From Chitinophaga pendula (GTDB lineage: Bacteria; Bacteroidota; Bacteroidia; Chitinophagales; Chitinophagaceae): a DNA stretch of 64,000 nucleotides. Of the stretch, positions 41,701-51,900 are shown piece by piece; the first letter of the stretch is position 1, and each line of letters starts with the position of its first letter. The notes below the pieces were generated by a model that was given only the letters and a program-made list of their open reading frames with translations, did no database searches and was not told the DNA's origin. A program made the position numbers and the translations under genes. The stretch is taken from the NCBI RefSeq assembly GCF_020386615.1, contig NZ_CP077769.1:3968001-4032000 (forward strand), written 5' to 3'.

Positions 41701-44173
41701 CGGTAATACCGTACATATTGATCAAACGGCAACTGGGGTATGCCTGTTTCCATGGTGCTAATTTACCAGGATTTAGTGCTTCTCCCCCAAAGATGACATA
41801 CCTGACCGATAGCTCATATTTTTTTGCCGTCATGTGATCCTGTAGCAGATAAAACGCAGACGGAGTTTGATTCAGGACGGTTACCCTCTGTTCTATCAAT
41901 AACTTCCCGAAAGCGATATTATCTTTAGCCACCTGCCTGGGTACCACAACTAACCTTCCTCCATAAAACAGTGCACCGTACATTTCCCAAACGGAAAAAT
42001 CAAAACAAAATGAATGAAACATGGTCCATACATCCTGCTCATGAAAATCGTATAGCGGCCGATCTGTTTCAAAGAGCCTTACCACGTTCCTATGTTCAAT
42101 GAAAACACCCTTTGGCATGCCGGTGGATCCCGAAGTATAAATTACATAGGCCAGGTGATCTGGCTGCAGATTATTTGCAGGAAGAGTAGATGGTTCGGAT
42201 AGAAATGGAGCATTCTTCTCGTCAAGTACGATTACATCCAAGCCATTGCTGAACGGCAATACTTGCCGGCTTCGACTGCAGCTCACTACTAATGTGGCAG
42301 CCGTATCGTCCAGCATATATCGCAATCGATCTACAGGATAATCCGGGTCCATTGGAACATACGCCCCGCCAGCTTTCAGGATACCTAATATCCCAATGAT
42401 CATCTCTATACTCCTTTCTATGCAGATGGGCACCAGCACATCTGCGCCTACACCATTTTTTTTCAGGTAATGCCCCAGCTGGTTGCTGCGCAGATCCAGC
42501 TCTCTGTAACTGATATGGTTGCCTTCGCAGATGACAGCCGTTGCATCGGGTGTACGATCGGCTTGCTGGCGAAGAAGGTCTACAATGGTTTTATCCCTGG
42601 GATAATCTATATCGATTGCATTGAAAGACGCAATTACCTGATGCTGCTCCTGTGCCGGTAGTAATGTGATGCTATCGAGTGTACGGCTACCATCTTCCAG
42701 TATCTGTGTCAGCACCTGTTCGAAATGCCCTATGATATTCACCGCATATGTTTCTTCCAGTACAGAAGCATTATAGCTAAAAGAAAGTCTGGTACTACTA
42801 CCGGTACTGATCCTGATCGTCAATGGATAATTGGACTGTTCGTGTATACTTACGGCTTCCACCGCTAACCCAGCAGGCATAGCTGCTACGACCTGGGAAA
42901 CGGGATAGTTGTCAAATACGAGCAGGGTATCAAACAAATCACCGCTGAGGCCAGTCCACTCCTGGATACTGCTCAATGGTGTGTATTGGTATTCTCTTGC
43001 CATGAGCTGCTCCTGCTGGATCCCTTGCAACCAGGTGCTCACCTCCTGCCCTACCTCATATATGGTATGCAGTGGCAAAACATTAATATACATGCCTACC
43101 CTTTTTTCTACCTCCGGCAGGTCTTCCGGCCGGCCGGATACCGTCAGTCCGTATACTGCATTGGCATTACCGGTATAGCGGTGTAACAACAACGACCATA
43201 CACCTTGTAATATGGTATTGACCGTGACCCGGTGCAGGCGCGCGAATGCTTGTATCTCAGCAGTCGTGTGGTTATCGAGTAACAATACCTTCTCCTGGTA
43301 GATACCCACTCCTTTGGTCCGGTCTGCAGACGTTGCGACAAATGGAAGCAAGCTGGCTGTTGTCAGGCCAGTCATATAATTACGCCAGTAAGACTCTTCT
43401 TTTGTTTTGTCCTGCAGACCGATATAACGTATATAATCCTCAAACCGATCTTCCGTCCACTCGGCTATGCTTTCCCCGGAAATGATAGCATGGTAAGTCT
43501 GCAGGAATTCTTCGATCAATATTTGCATGGACCAACCATCAAACAGAATATGATGGGCGGTTAGCAGCATTCTGTAGCGAGCCTCTTCCGTTCTCAACAA
43601 CGTAATGCGCATCAGCGGGGATTGTTTAAGATCAAATCCCTGCTCCCGATCGTTTATCTCATAAGCACTAACTGTATTTGTCAAGACATCCCCGCTAAGA
43701 TGACGCAGGTCTTTCAGCTGGATATCGAGTGGTATATGTTTGTATACACATTGCACAGGTACCTGAAACGCATCATAATAAAATCCGCTTCGCAGTACGC
43801 TATGTTTTTCCAGCAGATGTTGCCAGCTCTGTTTAAATATATCCGGCTGCAGAAATAGGAGATCACAGCAAAATTGCTGAATGAAAGCTTTTACTGCACC
43901 ATCATATAGGCTGTGAAACAACATTCCCTGCTGAAGGCCACTCAGCTTATAGATCGCCGTTATATTCTCAGACCGTTTACGAGCTGAGATATATTCGATC
44001 AATGACGACTTGTTTTCTTTGATATAATTAATGATCTCATGATTCTGTCTGATCAACTGAATGTCTTCTTCACTCAACTTCTGTTTATCTCCTTTCAATA
44101 CGAGTTTTCCGTTCTCTACAGCTAACGCAAAGTGTGACCTCTTGAGGTTTTCGATAAATGCAGCGATTTCCAT
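26708..44173 (-). CDS. NRPS-3: five-module synthetase (Thr, Ser, Ser, Gly, Asp-like)
   Basis: About 5821 residues from ATG 44173, chosen because AGGAG lies just upstream; the longer frame to 44227 starts with TTG and overlaps the carbamoyltransferase. Order: docking 1-55; C1 D-to-L (HHILFDGWS near 208); A1 DFWNIGMVHK, Thr; T1 (GGQSL near 1073); C2 L-to-L (HHIAADGWS near 1264); A2 DVWHLSLIDK, Ser; T2; E (HHLGIDG near 2310); C3 D-to-L; A3 Ser, same code; T3 (ESGGDSI near 3640); C4 divergent ([23 protein letters not shown] near 3857); A4 DILQLGVIWK, Gly; T4; C5 L-to-L; A5 DASKVGHIGK, close to Asp codes; T5 (LGGHSL near 5760). It ends in an acidic tail, EEEFDVFEL, with no release domain. Codes were aligned by eye to GrsA positions; Thr, Ser and Gly are firm, Asp is tentative. 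Confidence 0.93.
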   Translation of the reverse strand: MEIAAFIENLKRSHFALAVENGKLVLKGDKQKLSEEDIQLIRQNHEIINYIKENKSSLIEYISARKRSENITAIYKLSGLQQGMLFHSLYDGAVKAFIQQFCCDLLFLQPDIFKQSWQHLLEKHSVLRSGFYYDAFQVPVQCVYKHIPLDIQLKDLRHLSGDVLTNTVSAYEINDREQGFDLKQSPLMRITLLRTEEARYRMLLTAHHILFDGWSMQILIEEFLQTYHAIISGESIAEWTEDRFEDYIRYIGLQDKTKEESYWRNYMTGLTTASLLPFVATSADRTKGVGIYQEKVLLLDNHTTAEIQAFARLHRVTVNTILQGVWSLLLHRYTGNANAVYGLTVSGRPEDLPEVEKRVGMYINVLPLHTIYEVGQEVSTWLQGIQQEQLMAREYQYTPLSSIQEWTGLSGDLFDTLLVFDNYPVSQVVAAMPAGLAVEAVSIHEQSNYPLTIRISTGSSTRLSFSYNASVLEETYAVNIIGHFEQVLTQILEDGSRTLDSITLLPAQEQHQVIASFNAIDIDYPRDKTIVDLLRQQADRTPDATAVICEGNHISYRELDLRSNQLGHYLKKNGVGADVLVPICIERSIEMIIGILGILKAGGAYVPMDPDYPVDRLRYMLDDTAATLVVSCSRSRQVLPFSNGLDVIVLDEKNAPFLSEPSTLPANNLQPDHLAYVIYTSGSTGMPKGVFIEHRNVVRLFETDRPLYDFHEQDVWTMFHSFCFDFSVWEMYGALFYGGRLVVVPRQVAKDNIAFGKLLIEQRVTVLNQTPSAFYLLQDHMTAKKYELSVRYVIFGGEALNPGKLAPWKQAYPSCRLINMYGITETTVHVTYQEIGEIHLHNGTSVIGKPIPTLSAYILDTRQQLVPIGITGELYIGGAGLGRGYLNRPDLTAERFIADRFSKESDARLYRTGDLGRWLPDGTIEYLGRIDDQVKIRGYRIELGEIEYVLQQSGLVKQAVVIARRGAQGDQQLAGYIVPADVFDRERLLDHLRRKLPDHMVPAFLIPLGSLPLTTNGKIDRKLLPAAESQEQQQQGDYAAPRTEVETLLAETWAALLEVDRVGIHDDFFELGGQSLLAMRLVAAINRKLDVDVSISDIFEYPTIAELATQLAEQPTGHPTIVITPQSRPAQIPLSFSQERLWVIDQLEGSKAYHIPIVLRLKGNVNVIALEKAIKSVVDRHEILRTVIHETAGKAYQKIQPADNWHLAVTKMNDLQDEGAIADHIQLLIGQPFDLSTDFMLRGHLLPISASACILVLTLHHIAADGWSMPIIVKELAALYAANTGNGLPDLPALQLQYADYAIWQRTHLAGQAYEDALSYWKEYLSGLAPLDLPADYARPAIPSGEGASYEILLDTGLQKRLQQLSQAEGVTLFMTLLAAFQVLLYRYSGEEDVSVGSPIANRPYHELKGLVGFFVNTLVLRGDLSGNPTFRNLLNQVKERTLLAYEHQSVPLEKVIEAVVKERDMSRNPLFQVLFVLQNTEAATLPAAVAGEVALSVEPFIHQTSKFDLTFSAEETSYGLQLSVEYNTDLYRKDTIERMVSHYERILYQIITAPQERINTFSLLQPDEARLLLEQHTGPAVRYEQGTVLDLFSAQVLLTPDAPAVVYEEQMLSYRELDARSNQLAHYLRQQGVDRDVLVPLCITRSPEMLIGILGILKAGGAYVPLDPAYPQERLRYMLEDTGASLVLSSRGVSQSLPAECRLLLLDEAAWLEGISADAVDHMVAPKDLAYVIYTSGSTGHPKGVMNEHGGLLNRLRWAQDTYRLDSTDAVLQKTSFSFDVSVWELLWPLLYGAKVVFASADRHKDSGYLRALIGRAGISLLHFVPSMLEVFLQDLEEGDCSGVRDILCSGEALKASQVSLFKTRLPHVRLHNLYGPTEAAIDVTYWEVPSDWNGSIVPIGRAISNTNIYITDSTQRLLPVGVPGELCIGGVQVARGYLKRAALSAEKFLPDPYAEGGRLYRTGDLCRWLPDGTIEYLGRIDDQVKIRGYRIELGEIEHALYESGQVSQCVVLARALAQGHSQLVCYLVPAASYDKEALLSWLRSKLPEYMVPGVIQELSSLPLTPNGKVDRKQLLSLSLVEGTGNAYVAPATELETVLSGIWSALLGVSQVGTGDNFFELGGDSIITIQVVSRLRRLGYALQPRDIFQHQTIGSLSKLLVSRQGQSVASGEQGYLEGASGLLPIQSWYFEHAGSAVSHFNQSILLTISKQVSSTRLTAAIQELVRHHDALRFRYEETETGWLQYYGDHEATLAIEDLRSISPSGLGDHITDLCNRYQRSLDIRKGELLRVVLMETPFSVGDNRLLLVFHHLGIDGVSWRILLEDLSQLLSFEVIRSGVLGGKTSSYREWQSRLRAYGSSSELSATAGYWSGLHAGYRPLEVDLASAGAVCHGDMEEVSVLLGAVETRQLLQEAGKAYHTEINDLLLAGLGLALRDWTGEEVLQIGLEGHGRELQGGGMDLSRTVGWFTSLYPVHLWLGKDAGAAALIKGVKEQLRKVPGKGLGYGVLRYQCGDGRLSGTLPWDILFNYLGQLDNAVSGDGLLGVASESVGDSVSSTHRYSEKIQINCKVQGGRLHIDIRYSGLHYRRESILSLSALYLSGLNTLISHCLIQGQQGTAYTPSDYGLEKEISHEELDIFLDEVSNGVRRRDNISGLYRLSGLQQGMLFHSLYNGNAHAYIEQLCCDLIDVDEMVFADSWKAILDRHSILRSGFYYDVFNIPVQCVYEQVHLPLLCYDYQSQDMSAVSAYTLSDREQGFDFGSAPLMRISLLRLDAHRYRMIWTSHHILFDGWSMQILLEEFLTTYETLSSGGLLSGQEEDRYEDYIRFLEGQDVSLAAAYWKSYLSGLEDGRLLPFVREGASRTKGEGHYVQEELELDATLTTALTSYSRRHHITVNTLMQGVWAYLLHSYTGKSDVVYGVTVSGRPEHLAGIEQRVGLYINSLPLRSQYTGIADIEKWLQGLQSDQLNSRVYQYSGLNEIQGWAGLSGDLFDSILVFENYPLSEVAASRSWRLQVEAVEVHEQTNYPLSINIIATATCTIIRFHYNSSLLARDYVTMISAHFAHVLKQIISQDVKQLDDIILLTTEERVRLDTLQGTKVRYEQGTVLDLFSAQVLLMPDAPAVVYEEQMLSYRELDARSNQLAHYLRQQGVDRDVLVPLCITRSPEMLIGILGILKAGGAYVPLDPAYPQERLRYMLEDTGASLVLSSRGVSQSLPAECRLLLLDEAAWLEGISADAVDHMVAPKDLAYVIYTSGSTGHPKGVMNEHGGLLNRLRWAQDTYRLDSTDAVLQKTSFSFDVSVWELLWPLLYGAKVVFASADRHKDSGYLRALIGRAGISLLHFVPSMLEVFLQDLEEGDCSGVRDILCSGEALKASQVSLFKTRLPHVRLHNLYGPTEAAIDVTYWEVPSDWNGSIVPIGRAVSNTNIYITDSTQRLLPVGVPGELCIGGVQVARGYLKRAALSAEKFLPDPYVEGGRLYRTGDLCRWLPDGTIEYLGRIDDQVKIRGYRIELGEIEHALYESGQVSQCVVLARALAQGHSQLVCYLVPAASYDKEALLSWLRSKLPEYMVPGVIQELSSLPLTPNGKVDRKQLLSLSPVECTDNDYVAPVTTSEILLSGVWSELLEWGPIGLEDNFFESGGDSIKVISLVSRLRKASGKEIKIFDVYQHPTIRQLADFIDHTEIGLSNQQQLLVREELSDLYEEMLPVMMAPENIGDIYPMSDIQSGMVYASLVNPALAVYHDQFIYQLSERVDVHIFKQALSLLTQKHEILRTAFKLDLHNTGMQIVYKSVSIAVDTADITHITEEEAREYVKTYLEEERKRPFDVHNPPLWKFTIFHVQHNQTVLLLQFHHAILDGWSMATFSTELNNLYWDLQKNQAPAALRPLKCTYKDFVVESIVEKKNGKNKEFWKQEMAGYKRLDIFSGDAEQQQLEKTYPAAYLKQIQQRTKEDNLSLNGLFFGAYLYVLSMLTHEEELTVGLVTNNRPAMEDGEKLLGCFLNTIPFRFCVEGNAPLTWKTYFRKVQQKLITLKDKGATSLLDITRITDERFSDKNPFFDTLFSFINFHVYDQLEMGVTAGQQLDTIGDGALNYESTNTYLDHTVNITGDKLSVSYSIRKKLSSGKSLTDLLHYTEAVISCYLDHYEEEINREHIITAQERELLLSFNATVAAYPADKSILNLFVKQVIANPDAPALIYEDQQLSYRELHEESDRVAVYLQQLGMQPGTLVPICTGRQAAMLTGILGILKAGGAYVPLDPAYPQDRLEYMLTDTGASVVLSDSQSRPYLPPIDGLHIIVLEEIAAGESTVPCEMALYNIHPHDLAYVIYTSGSTGKPKGVMIEHHSLFNFLLSMQQHLQIDEYCRWLAVTTFSFDIAYLELFLPLISGGTVILTGRDKAMDAFLLMEQLSIHVPTHMQATPATWQMLTDSGWTNTTGMTILAGGEAIAPELKAQLTRTAAAVWNVYGPTETTIWATIQRLHQQEPVKIGRPLHNTQVYILDKYARSYPVGVAGEICIGGTQLARGYLHRPDLTAEKFIQAPHLTDARLYRTGDLGRWLADGTVEYLGRLDDQLKVRGYRIEPGEIEQVLCQSGYVRQAVVTVRTVTGGHKQLVGYIIPQGSPDREKINAYLRNTLPAYMVPNILVEMDAFPLTANGKIDRKALPSPEAAEQPGKDFEAPVTAAERLLARIWEQLLGVAQVGTLDDFFVLGGDSLLAMRVIAILRHQYQIPLMIKDIFSYPVLTQLAKYLETMDKSTLPLYLETRERPTYIPLSFSQERLWFIDRLEGSQAYHIPIVLRLRGRVNLAALESSLQQIIQRHEVLRTVIHEEEGSAYQHIQSGEDWQLEVIKDPILQEETSLSAYIDALTAKVFDLSTDYMLRGSLLELSPTDHILVLTLHHIASDGWSMQIIVRELVILYGHYGQQQSLPALPLQYADYSLWQRTHAAAVVSESSLSYWQQQLRDITPLDLPTDHVRPATLSVAGASYVHTLDITLQQGLQQLSQSNGATMFMTLLAGFQVLLHRYSGQSDISVGSPIANRPYHELEGLVGFFVNTLVLRSDLSGNPTFRRLLEQVRGRTLEAYEHQSVPFEKVVESVVKERDMSRRPLFQVLFVLQNMGQSSIGGEVLGDVEISWAGYTHRTSKFDLTFMLEERPTGLHLQVEYSTELYEQETIVRMVGHYEQLLRSALADIDKEIGCLPMLLAGEMSTLQHFNSGEVNYPKDKTILDLFREQVLRTPDATALVYEGTTLSYRELDERSNQLGYYLRHQGIREDSLVPICVDRSLEMIIGIMGILKAGGAYVPLESAYPGERLRYMLEDTHAKICIVNPQVREKLTSLESHISFISLKEDWPVIEAAPAVVADRHAGVKDLVYIIYTSGSTGYPKGVMIEHLALTDHVYGMIESASLHTCNSFALFASLSADAGHSILFSSLIMGRTLHILSEELLLHKDRLVQYMQDNTIDCMKIVPSLWLSYAEEGVLPLPRKVIVFGGESFSLSVLEQLSAAGYRGLVFNHYGPTEATIGKCIHRVDLDHQYHTVPIGIPFSNTQIYITDSFLQPVPLGVPGEIYIGGDGIARGYLNREELTAEKFIPDPFSKRSGDRLYRTGDMGRWLRDGSIEYLGRMDDQVKVRGYRIELGEIESTLQQHELVSQAVVIARPDQQGSNRLIAYVVPEGIFDRSRIMSYLRACLPEHMIPAALVSLDYLPLTPIGKINKKALPEPDETVQRSISYEAPRTATEVILADIWQNLLNIKQVGIYDDFFELGGHSLLIMKAVIHIQRALHVNIPIRMLFQFKCIAELAAYIDALSVNNTPASEEEFDVFEL
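28278..29852. repeat. Direct repeat, copy 2 (C domain and A N-terminus; NRPS-3 module 5)
   Basis: Partner of 24828-26402. Both copies sit in front of different A-domain cores, so a C plus A-N-terminal block was exchanged between NRPS-3 and NRPS-4. Confidence 0.9.
33384..34877. repeat. Ser A-domain repeat (NRPS-3 module 3)
   Basis: Nearly identical to 37938-39431 (offset 4554) and to 55737-57230. It covers the whole Ser A domain, from the [12 protein letters not shown] start to the [10 protein letters not shown] end. Upstream and downstream sequences differ completely, so a complete A domain was the exchange unit. Confidence 0.9.
35081..36256. repeat. D-to-L condensation-domain repeat (NRPS-3 module 3)
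   Basis: Nearly identical to 49365-50540 at offset 14284. It covers the C domain and its upstream linker ([20 protein letters not shown]). Confidence 0.9.
36266..39431. repeat. Ser A-T-E repeat (NRPS-3 module 2)
   Basis: 3.17 kb almost identical to 54065-57230 (offset 17799). It encodes a complete Ser-activating A domain, its T domain and the epimerase. Confidence 0.9.
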
Positions 44174-44183
44174 TTGCTCCTGT

Positions 44184-45923
44184 TTATTTTGCAACGTCTG
44201 ATACCTGGTCTGCCAGTATTTCTCCAAATTGATTACGGGTTACTTTTGTGTATAAAATATTATTGCACCATACGTAGTTGACCTGTCCCCATAATGTTGC
44301 ACTTGCCACATCCGGGAAAAAGCCGGACCCATTCAGGTTGGCGCTTGTATTACAGAGTAATGGCAACCCGCTTACTGCCTTAAAAGCCTGCAATAATTCA
44401 TATATGAGAGAATTATTCTGTGCATTCACGGTCTGTAATCTTGCGGTACCATCCAGGTGACAAATAGCCGGTACACGTTCTTTCCAGGTTGTTCTCACTT
44501 GATGATCGAATAACATATAGGGATCTTCGCAACCGGGATCAAAGATAGCAGAGGCTTCTTCTTCAAGACAAATGGGAGCCACCGGACGGAAAGGTTCTCT
44601 TTTCTTGACCCTGTTCAGTACATCTTTCATACGGGGGTGTACCGGCGATGCGATGATACTACGGTTGCCCAATGCTCTAGGTCCTAGTTCTGCTGCGCCA
44701 TTCAGGAGTACAACCGGTTCACCGGATTCATATAAATTATGAGCTAACTGCTTCACAGAACAAGGTGACTGCACCCAACCTTCTACGGGTTCATTTGACC
44801 GAACTACCGGTCCGCTATACACATTCCAGGCCACCGCGTTTTGCGTTGTTCTAATCAGAAATTCGGAACAGGCGGCACCTATTGCACTACCAGAATCATT
44901 GGGGAAAGGTGGGACGTACACTTCGTTAAACATACCGCTGTTACGGATTGCGCTGTTCCATTTAATATTCAGGGCACAGCCACCCGAAAAACAGAGATTC
45001 TTTTCAGGATAAGGATATTTCTCTATTTTCTTTCTCAGATGCTCGAGTAATAGTCTTTCCAGGTAAACATGCAAGGTAGCCAGTACATCTTCATCCGGAT
45101 ATATCTCCGGGGAAATGATGTTACGGATCTTGCTGGAAAATATATGGGAGAATTCATTAGAGATCTCTATAGTCTCTTTACGGACTTTTTCAAAAACGCT
45201 CAATAGCTCTTCTCTTACGGTACCCAATGCAATATAAGACATGATCTTTCCCGCAACGGAATACCCACCAAAAAAACCTTCTATTTCTTTTTTCTTACGG
45301 TCATCTTCCAGCTCTGCTACCGTTTTTTTGTAGGGTCCAAAGTACTGTGCAAACGTGCTGTAAATACCTCCCAGAAAGAGGAATAAATGGCCCAGGTTCC
45401 TTACCTCACGTGTACGCACGTCAAAATAGTATAACCTGGGATATTGCCCACCGTCCCAGGTGAGTATATAACTACTTTCATTACGCGCAGCAAATGGACT
45501 GGTACAATAAGCACTGGTTATATGCCCGGCTACATGCATGTAACTGGCATAGTCATATAGTTTACCTCTTATAGGTAAGGCCTGTTTGAATTCATAGCGT
45601 GTGAGTACATTTTCTTTCAGGTTGCTCTCGTTATAGGGCGCTACTTCGAGGGACAAGTCCTTCCCCTCATCTACTACAGGGAGCATCGGCACTCCTTTCC
45701 AGAAAAGTCCGGAACCATGCCACCCGTCAATCACAAACTGGTCGACCTGATCAATACTGTAATGATTATCTTCCAGTATCTCCTGAATAACAGATAAATC
45801 TTTTATTGCACTGTATCTGGGATTGTTGTTAATCTTTTCAATCTCTATGCTGAACTTCAATTCCCCGTTATCAATCAGGGCAACGCCGCCATCGTGCGTA
45901 AGCTTAAGACCACAAATAATCAT
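44184..45923 (-). CDS. Carbamoyltransferase (NodU/TobZ/NovN family)
   Basis: 579 residues, the normal length of the family. N-terminal part: GLKLTHDGGVALIDNG, YMHVAGHITSAY, LTWDGGQ, LFLGGIYSTFAQYFG. The ASKHA-type FSGGCALNIKWN follows near 315. The C-terminal part has VVLLNGAAELGPRALGNRSI and REPFRPVAPICLEE. The enzyme makes a carbamoyl-AMP intermediate from carbamoyl phosphate and ATP and transfers the carbamoyl group to a hydroxyl of a small molecule. It lies between NRPS-2 (30 bp) and NRPS-3 (10 bp) in the same operon, so O-carbamoylation of a Ser, Thr or hydroxylated residue of the peptide is the likely role; the acceptor is not determined. Confidence 0.92.
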   Translation of the reverse strand: MIICGLKLTHDGGVALIDNGELKFSIEIEKINNNPRYSAIKDLSVIQEILEDNHYSIDQVDQFVIDGWHGSGLFWKGVPMLPVVDEGKDLSLEVAPYNESNLKENVLTRYEFKQALPIRGKLYDYASYMHVAGHITSAYCTSPFAARNESSYILTWDGGQYPRLYYFDVRTREVRNLGHLFLFLGGIYSTFAQYFGPYKKTVAELEDDRKKKEIEGFFGGYSVAGKIMSYIALGTVREELLSVFEKVRKETIEISNEFSHIFSSKIRNIISPEIYPDEDVLATLHVYLERLLLEHLRKKIEKYPYPEKNLCFSGGCALNIKWNSAIRNSGMFNEVYVPPFPNDSGSAIGAACSEFLIRTTQNAVAWNVYSGPVVRSNEPVEGWVQSPCSVKQLAHNLYESGEPVVLLNGAAELGPRALGNRSIIASPVHPRMKDVLNRVKKREPFRPVAPICLEEEASAIFDPGCEDPYMLFDHQVRTTWKERVPAICHLDGTARLQTVNAQNNSLIYELLQAFKAVSGLPLLCNTSANLNGSGFFPDVASATLWGQVNYVWCNNILYTKVTRNQFGEILADQVSDVAK

Positions 45924-45953
45924 TTGGTAAGGGTTATAATATGAATAGCTTTT

Positions 45954-48900
45954 TTAAAAATCCATGATATTGCTCAGATCATCAGCGCCATCTTCCTCCA
46001 GGAACTGATCTAATTCCTGGTAACTGACCTCTTCCCCCAGTCCATAGTCGGAAGGGGTATATGCCGTGCCTTGCTGTCCTTGTATGAGACAGTGGCTGAT
46101 CAGCGTGTTCAGACCTGACAGGTAAAGTGCCGATAAGGATAATATACTTTCACGACGGTAGTGAAGACCACTGTATCGGATGTCGATATGCAGCCTACCT
46201 CCCTGTACCTTACAATTGATCTGTATCTTCTCGCTATAACGGTGCGTACTGCTCACGCTATCTCCTACCGATTCTGACGCTACTCCCAGTAAACCATCTC
46301 CAGACACCGCGTTGTCCAACTGACCCAGGTAGTTGAATAAGATATCCCAGGGTAAAGTGCCTGATAATCGTCCATTACCACATTGGTAACGTAATACACC
46401 ATAACCTAAACCCTTGCCTGGGACCTTTCTTAACTGCTCCTTCACCCCCTTGATCAGGGCAGCCGCACCCGCATCCTTACCTAGCCAAAGGTGTACTGGG
46501 TACAGGCTCGTAAACCATCCTACCGTACGGCTCAGGTCCATACCTCCACCCTGTAACTCTCGTCCATGACCTTCCAGACCGATCTGTAAAACCTCTTCCC
46601 CCGTCCAATCTCGTAGTGCCAGACCAAGACCCGCCAGCAGCAGGTCGTTGATCTCCGTATGATAGGCCTTACCTGCTTCCTGTAGTAACTGACGTGTCTC
46701 CACAGCTCCCAGCAAGACGGATACCTCTTCCATATCTCCATGGCACACAGCTCCTGCGGAGGCTAGATCCACCTCCAGCGGACGGTAACCCGTATGAAGA
46801 CCCGACCAGTATCCCGCTGTCGCCGATAGCTCTGATGAAGAGCCATAAGCTCTCAGGCGGCTTTGCCACTCCCGGTAAGAGCTCGTCTTACCACCCAGCA
46901 CCCCGGACCGGATCACTTCAAATGACAATAACTGGGACAGGTCTTCCAACAGGATACGCCACGATACCCCATCTATTCCCAGGTGATGAAATACAAGCAG
47001 CAAGCGGTTATCTCCCACTGAGAACGGTGTCTCCATCAATACCACCCGTAACAACTCCCCTTTCCGGATATCAAGACTACGCTGGTAACGGTTACACAAA
47101 TCCGTGATATGATCTCCCAACCCGGATGGCGATATCGAACGCAGGTCTTCTATTGCTAATGTTGCTTCGTGATCTCCATAATACTGTAACCAACCCGTTT
47201 CCGTCTCCTCGTAACGGAACCGTAACGCGTCGTGATGACGCACTAGTTCCTGGATAGCTGCCGTTAATCGGGTACTGCTTACCTGTTTGGATATAGTTAA
47301 TAATATACTCTGATTAAAATGAGACACCGCTGAGCCGGCATGTTCAAAATACCACGACTGGATCGGCAGCAGCCCACTCGCTCCCTCCAGGTAACCCTGT
47401 TCGCCAGACGCTACGGATTGACCCTGACGACTAACCAGTAACTTTGATAAACTCCCGATCGTCTGGTGCTGGAAGATATCTCGCGGTTGAAGAGCATACC
47501 CTAAACGGCGTAAGCGGCTAACCACCTGGATCGTGATGATTGAATCACCTCCCAGCTCAAAAAAGTTATCTCCGGTCCCTACCTGGCTTACGCCAAGTAA
47601 GGCCGACCAGATACCAGACAATACCGTTTCCAGCTCCGTTGCAGGAGCGATATATGCATTTCCAGTACCTTCTACTAAGGACAAGGACAGTAATTGTTTG
47701 CGGTCTACTTTACCGTTCGGCGTCAGCGGAAGACTAGATAACTCTTGTATAACACCCGGCACCATGTATTCAGGTAACTTACTCCGTAGCCAGGATAGCA
47801 GCGCTTCCTTATCATAAGATGCGGCCGGCACCAGGTAACAGACCAGTTGGGAATGACCTTGAGCTAAAGCACGTGCCAGTACTACACACTGGCTAACCTG
47901 ACCACTCTCGTACAACGCATGTTCGATCTCTCCCAGCTCTATACGGTAACCACGGATCTTAACCTGGTCGTCTATACGACCCAGGTATTCGATGGTCCCA
48001 TCCGGCAGCCAGCGGCAAAGGTCTCCCGTCCGGTACAAGCGGCCACCTTCGGCATAAGGATCAGGCAGGAACTTCTCTGCGCTCAGTGCCGCACGCTTCA
48101 GGTAACCACGCGCTACCTGTACACCACCAATACACAACTCACCAGGTACACCTACCGGCAATAACCGTTGAGTGCTATCGGTGATATAAATCTTTACATT
48201 ATCAAGTGGTTTGCCAATCGTAACCTGGCCATTAGCGTCTATCGGTGACAAGGACAAGGTAGCACTGACTGTATTTTCTGTAGGTCCGTATGTATTGATC
48301 AGTTTAATATGATTAGATTGTATCTTCCTGGCCAACTGCACATTCAGCATTTCTCCAGCGGAGATGACGGTTTCCAGACCATCCAGTCCATCAGCGAGTA
48401 CAGATTGATAACTTGGCGGTAAAGCGACTACCGCTGCTTGTTGCTCACTCAACAGTTTACGTAATGCAGCCGGCTCCATCAGGACCTCAGCAGGTGCAAG
48501 TAATAAATGTCCTCCATTGAGTAAAGTGCAGAATATCTCATAACAAGAACCATCAAAACTGAAAGAGGCAAACTGGAACATCCTGGTCCCCACCTTTAGA
48601 TCCAGTGGGCTCACCTGACTACAGACCAGGTTTACTACGCCGCGATGTTCTATCATTACACCCTTTGGAACTCCAGTAGATCCCGAAGTATAGATCACGT
48701 AAGCCAGATCATTGGGATGAACAGTGTGTTCTACCGGATGTTCCGGCTCCAGAGAGAGCGTCGTTACTTCTTCATCAAGTGAAAACAGGCAGACATTTGC
48801 CGGTAACATATGTTTGCTTCGTCGGCTACTTAATACCAGAGCGGCACCCGTGTCAGCCAGCATATGGTCCAGACGTTCCTGCGGATATGCGGGATCCAGT

Positions 48901-51900
48901 GGTACATACGCTCCACCGGCTTTTAATACACCCAGTATACCGATAATCATTTCCAGCCCTCGTTCTATACATAAGGGTACCAATGTTTCCTGCGTAACCC
49001 CCTGTTTACGGAGGTAATGCGCTAACTGGTTACTGCGGATGTCCAAATCACGGTAGTTCAGGATTGCCCCTTCGTATGTTACGGCAGTAGCTCCCGGATT
49101 ATAGGTAGCCTGCTCCCTGAAAAGCTCAACGATCGAACGATCCAATGGATAGGGTACAAATGGGCCATTAAATTCCCGTAATAACTGTGTTTGCTCCTGT
49201 GCTGTTAACAGCGTAATGTCACTTAACTGTCGCACCTGTCCTGATACGATCTGTTCCAGCACATGGGCAAAGTGACCCGCAATAGTTTTCACATACTCTC
49301 TTGCCAATAGATGGCTGTTATAACTAAAGCGGAGCTTCGTTGCTGTTTTACCAGGCAGGATGATAATGCTAAGCGGATAGTTGGTTTGCTCATGTACCTC
49401 TACTGCTTCTACCTGTAAACGCCAGGAACGGGAGGCAGCTACCTCCGATAAGGGGTAGTTCTCAAAAACCAGGATACTGTCAAAAAGATCGCCACTTAAT
49501 CCGGCCCATCCCTGGATCTCATTCAAGCCACTGTATTGATATACGCGACTATTCAACTGGTCTGATTGTAAACCCTGCAACCACTTCTCTATATCTGACA
49601 TCCCGGTATATTGACTACGCAGGGGCAGCGAATTGATATACAGACCTACACGCTGTTCTATCCCAGCCAGATGCTCCGGACGGCCAGACACCGTTACTCC
49701 ATAAACTACATCTGATTTGCCCGTGTAACTATGTAACAGGTAAGCCCAAACACCCTGCATCAAAGTATTGACCGTAATATGGTGACGACGGCTATAACTG
49801 GTTAAAGCTGTTGTCAAAGTAGCATCCAACTCCAACTCCTCCTGAACATAATGCCCCTCTCCTTTCGTTCGAGAGGCGCCCTCCCGGACAAAAGGTAATA
49901 AACGGCCATCTTCCAGACCTGACAGATAACTTTTCCAATAAGCAGCTGCCAGTGATACATCCTGGCCCTCTAGGAAACGGATATAATCTTCGTAACGATC
50001 TTCTTCCTGCGCTGACAGCTCTCCTCCAGAGGATAAAATTTCGTATGTCGTCAAAAATTCTTCCAGTAATATCTGCATGGACCAACCATCAAACAAAATA
50101 TGATGTGAGGTCCAGATCATCCGGTAACGATGAGTATCAAGACGTAACAGGCTAATACGCATCAACGGAGCAGATCCAAAGTCAAAACCTTGCTCACGGT
50201 CTGACAATGTATAGGCAGATACCGCCGACATATCCTGAGACCGGTAGTCATAGCATAACAACGGTAAATGCACCTGCTCATACACACACTGGACGGGTAT
50301 ATTGAATACATCGTAGTAAAAACCACTACGCAGTATACTATGGCGGTCCAATATGGCTTTCCAACTGCCGGCAAATACCATTTCGTCTACGTCTATCAGG
50401 TCACAGCACAATTGCTCTATATAGGCATGGGCATTCCCATTATACAGGCTATGGAACAACATCCCCTGTTGCAAGCCACTCAGGCGGTAAAGGCCGGAAA
50501 TATTATCCCTACGCCGTACCCCATTGCTTACCTCATCCAGAAAACGATCCAGCTCTTCAGGGCTGATCTCATTACCCAGTCCATAATCAGCGACAGTTAC
50601 GGGTGCTGCAACCGCTGGTACTTCTTTGTCCCCTGACCGACCGGCTTGCAATGATGATAGTTTAGATATGGTTGGGTGTTCGAAGACATCTCCTACCTCC
50701 AGTGGGCAGCCACCACGCCGGGCCCTACTTACCAGTTGTATCGCAATGATCGAATCGCCTCCCAGTTCAAAAAAATTGTCGTGGATACCCACCTGCTCTA
50801 CCCCCAGCAACTCTGCCCATATTTCTGCCAGTAATATTTCCGTATCTGTAACTGGAGCAGTATAACTTTCTGTTGGCTGTTCAATATGCTCCGGTGACGG
50901 TAACGCTTTTCTGTCAACCTTTCCGTTCGCTGTAAGCGGTAAATCTGCTAACGGGATCAGTATTGCCGGCAGCATATATTCCGGTAGCTGGGACCTCAGA
51001 TAGGCCAACAATTGTTCTTTATCGAAGATATCTACCGGCACCACATACGCTAGCAGCTGCTGATGACCCTGTGCACTTGCCCTGGCAACTACTACAGCCT
51101 GTTTTGCATATCCACTTTGTACGATAGCCTGTTCGATCTCTGCAGGTTCTATGCGATAACCACGTATTTTGACCTGGTCGTCCAAACGACCCAGGTATTC
51201 AATATTTCCATCCGGCAACCAGCGTCCCAGGTCGCCTGTGCGATACAATCGTGCAATAATGTTCTCCTGAAAAGGGTCAGACAAAAAGCGCTGTGCGGTC
51301 AATTCTTCTCTATGTAAATACCCCCTCGCTACCTGCACCCCTCCTATACAAATCTCTCCCGGCACACCTACCGGCAACAAACGTTGTTGTGCATCAGTAA
51401 TGTAAATCCTTACATTGTCCATTGGCTTTCCGATCGGGATACTATTTTCCTGCTGCATATCGAATGAGCGGGTATCCAACGTATATACGGTACTACCGAC
51501 AGTGGCTTCTGTAGGTCCATATTCATTAAATATGATGACATCAGCTCCACACTCCGCCAGCGGTTGGATATGTTGCGGTTGCAATGCTTCACCACCAATA
51601 ACCAGGCGTCCTGACAAGGTCCTCCCCGACAGCCGGCTAATAGCTTTTTCCAGCAAACCAGTATGAGCAGGCGTCAGTTTTATAAATGCATAGTCCGCAT
51701 TTGCTGCAAATGCAGGCTCTTCAAAAGTCTCCAGTGAAGAAGGTGCTGCACTGATAACAACCGGTAAACCGGTAATGAGTGGGGTAAATAGGCCGGTAAC
51801 CGCAGCATCGAAGGTAAATGGCAAATGAACCCAACTGCCCGCAGAGGTGCTGGCTGCCGGCATATATAGCGAGCGGCTATTCAATAAGTAATTCAGCAGA

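Noticed and set aside
44174..44227. Longer N-terminus for NRPS-3
   Set aside because: It would start with TTG inside the carbamoyltransferase gene, while ATG 44173 has AGGAG upstream and begins exactly at the docking domain.
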